A stretch of DNA of 26,013 nt from NCBI GenBank assembly GCA_905214715.1, contig CAJMMT010000025.1, forward strand, positions 1-26,013, given 5' to 3'. The notes beneath the pieces were generated by a model, which was not told the origin of the DNA, did not search any database, and was given only the letters and a program-made list of their open reading frames with translations. Numbering within the stretch: position 1 is the first letter of the stretch; every line of letters begins with the position of its first letter. The DNA is from an uncultured bacterium. Its GTDB lineage: Bacteria; Bacteroidota; Bacteroidia; Bacteroidales; Muribaculaceae. Both the position numbers and the translations under genes were made by a program. Of the stretch, positions 1 to 4,660 are shown one piece after another.

Positions 1-569
1 GAGCAATCGCGGTAGCTGTATCGGCTTTCCTCGCCAATGTTTTCATTCCCGATGCGAAACTGGCTCCCCTTGTGCCTATGATAGTTTCTGTCGTTGTGCT
101 TGCAATCATATTGTTATGCGATAAAAACGATGATGAAAACCGCGAATGGGCGTTGTCTTCATGGGGATTCGCCAAGCTGATACTACCGTTGCTTGCAGTC
201 GGAGTATTGACAGCGGGATTCCTGCTCGGTTCAACGCATGACGGTATAGAACTACCCGGTATTATTCCAAATAGCTGGGTTGAATGGGCAGTCGGCGGCA
301 ATTCGTTACTATCAAACTTCTTCGCAAGTTTCACAGGTGCATTTATGTATTTCGCCACTCTCACCGAAGTGCCGATTATTCAAGGATTGCTTGCTTCCGG
401 CATGGGTAAGGGGCCTGCTCTTGCGCTGCTGCTTGCCGGACCCTCACTGTCGCTTCCGAATATGCTTGTCATAAGAAGTGTGATGGGTACGAAAAAGACC
501 GTGATATATGTCGCTCTTGTAATTGCAATGGCCACCATTTCAGGCTGGGTTTATGGTTATATCTTCTAA
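1..569 (+). CDS. ArsP_1/DUF318-family permease, 5'-truncated by window edge
   Basis: The reading frame is open to the left edge (first full codon at base 3) and ends with TAA at 567-569, so only the C-terminal ~188 residues are present. The GTG at base 72 is an internal codon, not a convincing start. The visible part is very hydrophobic, with about four membrane segments. It contains the sequence GPALALLLAGPSLSLPNML, typical of the second half of the DUF318/ArsP_1 permeases, which are inner-membrane exporters linked to arsenic or other metal(loid) resistance. The next gene, of the same superfamily, starts 6 bases downstream, so the two are almost surely co-transcribed and may work together. 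The family call rests on motif resemblance and on the paired arrangement; the substrate cannot be read from the sequence. Confidence 0.8.
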   Translation, partial: AIAVAVSAFLANVFIPDAKLAPLVPMIVSVVVLAIILLCDKNDDENREWALSSWGFAKLILPLLAVGVLTAGFLLGSTHDGIELPGIIPNSWVEWAVGGNSLLSNFFASFTGAFMYFATLTEVPIIQGLLASGMGKGPALALLLAGPSLSLPNMLVIRSVMGTKKTVIYVALVIAMATISGWVYGYIF

Positions 570-575
570 AACAGT

Positions 576-1484
576 ATGAACACTCTACTCGATACCCTCT
601 GGTATTTCTGCTACATCACGGTTGAGCTTGTTGTATTGTTCATCGTAATCACTGCACTTGTAGAAATCATACTTATGTATATTCCGCAGGAAAAAATCAG
701 CAAGAAAATTGAAAAAGCAGGCTTCTTCGGGAATGTGATAGCTGCCGGATTCGGTGCGCTCACACCTTTCTGCGCCTGTTCCACGCTGCCCATGACAGTT
801 GGTTTCCTTAACGCCGGTGTGCCATTTGGAGCCACGATGTCATTCCTTATTTCCTCCCCGTTACTCAATCCCATTATAATAGCGATGTTGGGAGCACTGG
901 TTGGAATCAAAGCCATGCTCATATATGTGTCGATCGCTTTCCTCTGCGCCGTGTTATTCGGCTGGGGATTGCAAAAGGTCGATGCGCAGAAATATGTCAA
1001 AAACATAAAACTGAAAAAACAGTCCTGTTGTTCCACAAACGAAAAACCTATTGAGCCGAAGAAACTTCCATGGAGTCAGAAGATAGCCATAGCACTTCGT
1101 GCCGGATGGGACACGCTTCGCCCGATTTTCTGGTATCTTATTATCGGCGTTGCTTTGGGAGCCGTGATTTACGGCTATATGCCGAGCGATTGGGTTCTGA
1201 AAATCGCAGGTTACGATAATCCGTTTGCTGTATCTGTAGCCGCTATCATTGGTGTACCACTTTATATCCGGGCTGAAACCGCAATTCCTATCGGCGTAGC
1301 ATTGATGGGCAAAGGCATGAGTATCGGGGCTGTGATAGCACTTGTTATCGGTGGCGCAGGCATGGCAATTCCGGAAATGTCGATGCTTGCAAGTATCTTC
1401 AAAAAGAAACTTGTCGCCATGATTGTCGCTGTAATATTCCTGACGGCTGTAATCTCAGGGTATCTGTTTAATATTCTCCTGTAA
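576..1484 (+). CDS. ArsP_1/DUF318-family permease with CxC motif
   Basis: This 302-residue polytopic inner-membrane protein starts at an ATG six bases after the preceding permease gene. The signature is PFCACSTLP at residues 64-72, giving C66-x-C68 in a membrane-embedded loop. This is the cysteine motif of DUF318/ArsP permeases, which export trivalent organoarsenicals or metals. A hydrophilic cytosolic loop near residues 145-165 carries a second cysteine pair (C151-C152), a possible thiol ligand or hand-off site. About eight hydrophobic segments are visible, and the second half repeats the pattern of the first (GVPLYIRAETAIPIGVALM). With the upstream partner it forms a two-permease metal(loid) efflux operon. 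Substrate assignment to arsenic is family-level inference. Confidence 0.85.
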   Translation: MNTLLDTLWYFCYITVELVVLFIVITALVEIILMYIPQEKISKKIEKAGFFGNVIAAGFGALTPFCACSTLPMTVGFLNAGVPFGATMSFLISSPLLNPIIIAMLGALVGIKAMLIYVSIAFLCAVLFGWGLQKVDAQKYVKNIKLKKQSCCSTNEKPIEPKKLPWSQKIAIALRAGWDTLRPIFWYLIIGVALGAVIYGYMPSDWVLKIAGYDNPFAVSVAAIIGVPLYIRAETAIPIGVALMGKGMSIGAVIALVIGGAGMAIPEMSMLASIFKKKLVAMIVAVIFLTAVISGYLFNILL

Positions 1485-1497
1485 TCCTATATAATTA

Positions 1498-1513
1498 ACT
1501 GAATATTTTCAGT
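1498..1513 (+). terminator. weak stem-loop after the permease operon
   Basis: A 6-bp stem (ACTGAA / TTCAGT) around a TATT loop lies 13 bases after the permease stop codon. It is short and lacks a U-tract, so terminator function is only suggested by position. Confidence 0.25.
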
Positions 1514-1538
1514 AGTATTCATACGACTCCAAACTTCC

Positions 1539-2046
1539 TTATCGCCGTCCTTTGAACTTCGTTTTTTGGAATTTGTTCTTGTCGTTATCGTTCCAAGGCA
1601 AATCGGAAGAGGAACCGCCTGCGCCGGTGCCGACATGCGTTGCCGGAATTCCTCCGGCTGCGGTCTGAAGTACTATGGCGAGAAGGCTGTGTTGAGATTC
1701 ATCAACTTGCTCCCACGGCTCAAACAGTTCGTTGACCAATTCATGAAGAGTGATCACGTTCATGAAGAGTGATCGCGCGGCTGTCGTACTTGTCAAGAAA
1801 ATTCTGGGGAAGATTATAAGAGGTGTTCTTGAACTCGTTGCCATGAAACAGGGTCATGATTGACAGACTGAGGTATATATGGTTGGGAATCCAGCCGCTG
1901 ACAAGCTCCGCACCTGATGACAGGCGGTATCGTTCGGGATATGCCAAGCGGTGCAGCTCCTTCGTCCGGTTATGTTCGGCATTATAACGGTTCTCCCATT
2001 CGGCAGCTCGTTTGGTCGCCGCATTTGAAGATACGGTCGCACTTGC
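1539..2046 (-). pseudogene. Mob/Pre-like mobilization (relaxase) protein, C-terminal remnant, frameshifted
   Basis: Two overlapping minus-strand frames join into one protein when a 19-bp tandem duplication (1740-1774) is removed. The upstream frame (from about 2046) reads ...KELHRLAYPERYRLSSGAEL... up to ITLHE, then hits TGA at 1741-1743. The other frame continues from the same ITLHE into LVNELFEPWEQ... and ends ...GGSSSDLPWNDNDKNKF... at 1539. The Gly/Ser tail followed by SDLPWNDxDKNK is how I recall Bacteroidales plasmid-recombination (Mob_Pre/MobV) relaxases ending; this recall is not verified by a search. No catalytic N-terminal domain is present: the frame stops at TAG 2047-2049 where homology appears to run out. 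The gene is therefore 5'-truncated and frameshifted, and probably marks an old mobilizable element next to the permease pair. Confidence 0.45.
1740..1774. repeat. 19-bp tandem duplication (frameshifting)
   Basis: The 16-mer TTCATGAAGAGTGATC occurs at 1740-1755 and again at 1759-1774, i.e. a 19-bp unit duplicated with one change in the last three bases. Because 19 is not a multiple of three, it shifts the frame of the mobilization remnant: both frames encode ITLHE, one at each copy. Confidence 0.9.
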
Positions 2047-2049
2047 CTA

Positions 2050-2217
2050 CATAATCGGCAAGGAACCGTTAATAAAGAAATGTTTGTTGTCGGCTCTACT
2101 TATTGGAATGTAGCCTATGGGAAACTGCCGGGAGACGCATTAAAAGACAGTGAAGGTGTCGAAACAATGAAGAATCTTGGGAAAAACATCTCTTGGCTTT
2201 TGGAAATAATGGCCTAA
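2050..2217 (+). pseudogene. flavodoxin / NADPH-dependent FMN reductase family, C-terminal remnant
   Basis: The plus-strand frame ending in TAA at 2215-2217 encodes FVVGSTYWNVAYGKLPGD followed by EGVETMKNLGKNISWLLE. This resembles the C-terminal end of the Bacteroidales flavodoxin-family/NADPH-dependent FMN reductases, including the STYWN segment near the flavin pocket. Only about 50 residues are left, there is an in-frame stop at 2026-2028, and the N-terminal FMN-binding part is missing. The point where homology begins (about 2050-2080) abuts the truncated 5' end of the oppositely oriented mobilization remnant. One deletion or recombination event removing the 5' ends of both genes would explain this. 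Confidence 0.5.
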
Positions 2218-2235
2218 TGGCGTTCCGTGGATCAA

Positions 2236-2808
2236 CTACAGCTCAATTTTCTTGATGATGCGTGCCGGATTCCCGGCAACGATTGTCATGGGCGGAACAT
2301 CCTTTGTGACAACTGAATTGGCTCCGACTATGCAGCCGTAGCCGAGGGAGACGCCGGGAAGAACGGTGGCGTTGATGCCGAGCCATACTTTATCCTCAAT
2401 CTTTATGGGCTTGCCATAGGTCGCGCTGCGGTTGTCAGGGTTGACATCGTGGTTGATGGTAATAAGGTTACATTTGGGTCCGATGAAAACATCGTCGCCG
2501 ATTTCGATGCCTCCGCGACCGAAGAAGGTACAGCACTGCTGGATGAAGCACCGTTTGCCGATAGTCACGGGCTTGCCGTAGTCGATATAGAGAGGTGGAA
2601 GCACGGTGGTTGACTCGTCAAGAGGCTTGTCGAGTATACGCCTCATGAACTCGTGGACTTCCTCCGGTGTGCGGTAGCCGGTGTTCATCTCAGTGGCTGT
2701 CTTCATCGTGTCGAAGATATCGGTTATCAGCAGGTCATAGCCGGGATCATTAGGCGATACCATCTCGCCGCGCACATCCCTGTCAAAGATTTCATGCCTC
2801 ATTGTCAT
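2236..2808 (-). CDS. sugar O-acetyltransferase (maltose/galactoside acetyltransferase family)
   Basis: This 190-residue cytosolic enzyme has the N-terminal maltose-acetyltransferase segment (residues ~5-60) followed by left-handed beta-helix hexapeptide repeats (residues ~75-185). It transfers acetyl from acetyl-CoA to a sugar hydroxyl. The catalytic histidine is visible as H120 in the ITINHDVNPDNR segment, and the C-terminal AGNPARIIKKI is the usual family ending. Length matches Maa/LacA/NodL-type enzymes. Two ATGs are possible, at 2808 and 2802; the spacing does not decide. Neighbours are fragments (AraC-type regulator upstream, flavodoxin remnant downstream), so it may be the surviving member of a once larger regulated cluster. 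Sugar specificity is unknown. Confidence 0.92.
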   Translation of the reverse strand: MTMRHEIFDRDVRGEMVSPNDPGYDLLITDIFDTMKTATEMNTGYRTPEEVHEFMRRILDKPLDESTTVLPPLYIDYGKPVTIGKRCFIQQCCTFFGRGGIEIGDDVFIGPKCNLITINHDVNPDNRSATYGKPIKIEDKVWLGINATVLPGVSLGYGCIVGANSVVTKDVPPMTIVAGNPARIIKKIEL

Positions 2809-2835
2809 ATATGTTTTGTGTTTATAATCCGGTTG

Positions 2836-2912
2836 TCAATTTGCAGCGATTGACCTGTATTCCTTCGGGGTGCGTCCTGTGCGACGCTTGAAGAATCTAC
2901 ATATGCTATATA
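2836..2912 (-). pseudogene. AraC-family regulator, C-terminal HTH remnant
   Basis: The last ~25 residues of this minus-strand frame read ICRFFKRRTGRTPKEYRS before the stop at 2836-2838. That matches the end of the second helix-turn-helix of AraC/XylS regulators (F-K-R-x-T-G-x-[TS]-P-x-E-Y-R). The preceding residues in the same frame do not resemble a DNA-binding domain. Only the extreme C-terminus survives; it lies 27 bases upstream of the acetyltransferase start, where a dedicated regulator would be expected. Confidence 0.55.
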
Positions 2913-3196
2913 CGTTCAATTTGACCAACTGCTTAAATGGAAATGGTATTTCGGATGCTTTACTGTAGGATAAACCCATACAGTCAGCATAGACCAAGCA
3001 AGCTTGGTTTCGCCCCCACATAATAGATTTCCGTCAAGTTTCATCAGCAGTTTAGCCCTACAAGCTACATCCTCAACTTACGGTAATTCCTCAAAAACAC
3101 TCTCACATGTGCATTTATTCGTAGAGTATGTTTACTTTTAGCACTTTAATTTAAAAAACATACCTTTGCCATAATCATAAGGACCTTTTCAGTGTT
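2913..3196. other. non-coding stretch between AraC remnant and hxlR
   Basis: I see no gene here. It holds a CACATGTG-centred motif (3099-3124) shared with the hmuT-hmuU spacer, an 8-bp inverted repeat (GTATGTTT 3126-3133 / AAACATAC 3156-3163), and an apparently orphan plus-strand promoter. Confidence 0.5.
3138..3168 (+). promoter_or_regulatory. orphan Bacteroidales-type promoter
   Basis: TACCTTTG at 3161-3168 fits the TAnnTTTG -7 consensus, with a T-rich TTA block about 20 bases upstream. It points right into the 3' end of the oppositely oriented hxlR gene with no plus-strand gene behind it. It is either a relic of a lost gene, an antisense transcript start, or chance. Confidence 0.35.
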
Positions 3197-3577
3197 TTAC
3201 GCTCCTTTTTCCTGTGTTTCATATTCCTTGCGGTGATTCACGACTTTCTTCATGTTTGTCTGTGCCCATTCGGTGAGCTGCTGTATCAGAGGGAGAAGCG
3301 ATTTACCTACATCCGTTAGTCTATATTCAACCTTCGGCGGCACGACCGCATATACTTTCCGGTCTATAAACCCGTCAGCCTCAAGCGTACGCAAGGTAGA
3401 GGAAAGCACTCTTGAAGACACATCAGGAATCAGACGACCAAGTTCATTGAATCTCACCACTCCCTGCTCACCTATTATAAGCACCGTCAGAAGTGCCCAC
3501 TTGTTTCCAAAACGGGCAATCACATTTCTTACGGGACACATCTCTATTATGGACCCTATCTCTTCTTTCCTTCTCAT
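3197..3577 (-). CDS. HxlR-family winged-helix transcriptional regulator
   Basis: This 126-residue protein covers one HxlR domain (residues ~10-105). Visible landmarks are EMCPVRNVIARFGNKWALL (the CPV cysteine, C14, then the conserved GxKW), RFNELGRLIPDVSSRVLS as the recognition region, and the wing near VPPKVEYRLTDVGKSLLP. The CP[VI] cysteine is the redox/electrophile-sensing residue in characterised members such as YodB. Its promoter (-7 at 3640-3647) lies behind three 19-bp repeats in the 5' leader, which end 4 bases before the ATG. It is divergent from the cupin gene, and a half-similar sequence precedes the cupin promoter, so autoregulation plus control of the cupin is the likely job. The inducer is unknown. 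Confidence 0.92.
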   Translation of the reverse strand: MRRKEEIGSIIEMCPVRNVIARFGNKWALLTVLIIGEQGVVRFNELGRLIPDVSSRVLSSTLRTLEADGFIDRKVYAVVPPKVEYRLTDVGKSLLPLIQQLTEWAQTNMKKVVNHRKEYETQEKGA

Positions 3578-3581
3578 ATTT

Positions 3582-3638
3582 CGGTATAGTTACTTTTATT
3601 CGGTATAGTTACTTTTATTCGGTATAGTTATTTTATTT
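3582..3638. repeat. three tandem 19-bp repeats in the hxlR leader
   Basis: The unit CGGTATAGTTACTTTTATT is perfect at 3582-3600 and 3601-3619, with a diverged third copy at 3620-3638. They occupy almost the whole region between the predicted hxlR transcription start and its ATG. They are likely operators for HxlR or a leader whose copy number tunes expression. Confidence 0.9.
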
Positions 3639-3639
3639 A

Positions 3640-3668
3640 CAAAGTTAATAATTTATCATAATATACAA
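3640..3668 (-). promoter_or_regulatory. hxlR promoter
   Basis: On the minus strand TAACTTTG (3640-3647) matches the -7 consensus and TTG (3666-3668) sits 18 bases upstream. Transcription would start near 3633, at the outer edge of the 19-bp repeats. Confidence 0.65.
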
Positions 3669-3785
3669 TTAAGCTATATACTATCCGGTGGTCAATCTAT
3701 TTTTATTTCGACAGTTGCAAATTTTTTCTCTCTGAGAATCAGCAAAACTGAGAAAAAGGTTACTATAGGCTAAAAATATAACTTC

Positions 3786-3816
3786 TTGACATACAAATAT
3801 TATCATTGTAACTTTG
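3786..3816 (+). promoter_or_regulatory. cupin gene promoter with HxlR-like upstream site
   Basis: TTG at 3786-3788 and TAACTTTG at 3809-3816 are separated by 20 bases, an excellent Bacteroidales promoter. Just upstream, GGTTACTATAGG (3759-3770) shares the ACTATA core with the hxlR leader repeats read on the minus strand, so it may be an HxlR operator. Confidence 0.75.
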
Positions 3817-3840
3817 CGATACGTAAACAAAACCACAAAT

Positions 3841-4290
3841 ATGAAACAGATTCAGACAATAGAAAATGGCGCTAATTTCAGCGCCGCAAACTTCGGCAAA
3901 CTCTCCGACATCAAAGATTATCTTCTCGAACTCGGACCTGAGGTCAAGATACCGGGAAAAGTATTCGGTGGTCAGGCGTTAGGCGCCACCGGAGGGGAGT
4001 TCTCATTCCAAGTTTTCGCTCCCGGTCAGGAAACCGGCTTCCTCCATACTCACAAGCACCACGAGGAACTCTATTTCTTCCTCAGCGGCAAAGGTGAATT
4101 TCAGGTTGACGGGAATGTCTTTCCAGTGGAAGAAGGCAGCGTTGTCCGGGTAGCTCCCGACGGACGTCGCAGCGTGCGTAACAACGGCTCGGAACCTCTC
4201 GTCATGCTCTGCGTGCAGTATCGCGGCAACTCGTTCACAGCCGAAGACGCGACAGACGGCAATATCCTCACGGAGCCAGTGAAGTGGTAA
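3841..4290 (+). CDS. cupin domain protein
   Basis: The start is set at ATG 3841 (MKQIQTIENG), because the longer frame from 3814 would begin inside the -7 box. The 149-residue cytosolic protein has one cupin_2 barrel (residues ~60-125). Metal-site motif 1 reads GFLHTHKHHEELYFFLSGKG (His-x-His, then Glu), and motif 2 is the PDGRRSVRN segment, which lacks the usual motif-2 histidine. It could bind a metal or a small phenolic or sugar ligand. Divergence from a CP-type HxlR regulator suggests induction by electrophilic or oxidative stress. Enzymatic activity cannot be inferred from the sequence. Confidence 0.9.
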   Translation: MKQIQTIENGANFSAANFGKLSDIKDYLLELGPEVKIPGKVFGGQALGATGGEFSFQVFAPGQETGFLHTHKHHEELYFFLSGKGEFQVDGNVFPVEEGSVVRVAPDGRRSVRNNGSEPLVMLCVQYRGNSFTAEDATDGNILTEPVKW

Positions 4291-4323
4291 CCGACAAACC
4301 ATAACGCACATCGGGAAATACAG

Positions 4324-4385
4324 CAACATTATAAGGAACGTGGTCATCCGATTTACGACGGATGACCACGTTCCTTATAATGTTG
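4324..4385. terminator. perfect 27-bp inverted repeat after the cupin gene
   Basis: Bases 4324-4350 are the exact reverse complement of 4359-4385, with an 8-base loop. It begins 33 bases after the cupin stop. It has no U-tract, is much longer than an ordinary terminator, and is symmetrical, so it could stop transcription in both directions, stabilise the mRNA 3' end, or be a small palindromic element. Confidence 0.7.
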
Positions 4386-4586
4386 TGATTGCAAATGGAA
4401 AGGCAGTAAATTAAATAAAAAGGGACTATTCACATACCTAATGATACGGATAAATTTCCCCATGTAAAATTAATTATTGATTGTTATTTCGGCAATACTC
4501 AAAAAAGACGATTTACATAGGTATACACAAGCATTTTTACAAGAAACAGGCTATTCAGCAGTTAATATTATCATTTATCAAGGGTA
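4386..4586. other. AT-rich intergenic region upstream of the heme operon
   Basis: I see no coding frame here. The stretch is AT-rich and precedes the operon promoter, so operators for iron or heme control would be expected here, but I cannot identify a clear palindromic box. Confidence 0.4.
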
Positions 4587-4617
4587 TTGACGGCCTTTGG
4601 CTCTGGCTGTAATTTTG
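4587..4617 (+). promoter_or_regulatory. promoter of the PepSY-hmu operon
   Basis: TTG at 4587-4589 and TAATTTTG at 4610-4617 are 20 bases apart. Transcription would start near 4624, leaving only a few bases before the ATG at 4631 and a more normal 37-base leader before the ATG at 4661. No second strong promoter is visible before the operon's end. Confidence 0.75.
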
Positions 4618-4660
4618 CATCAGATTTAAAATGTGTTTAGAGTGTGCGATGAATCCGTCT

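Noticed and set aside
3814..3840. Upstream TTG start for the cupin gene
   Set aside because: It would begin inside the -7 promoter box; ATG 3841 is the first usable start after transcription begins.
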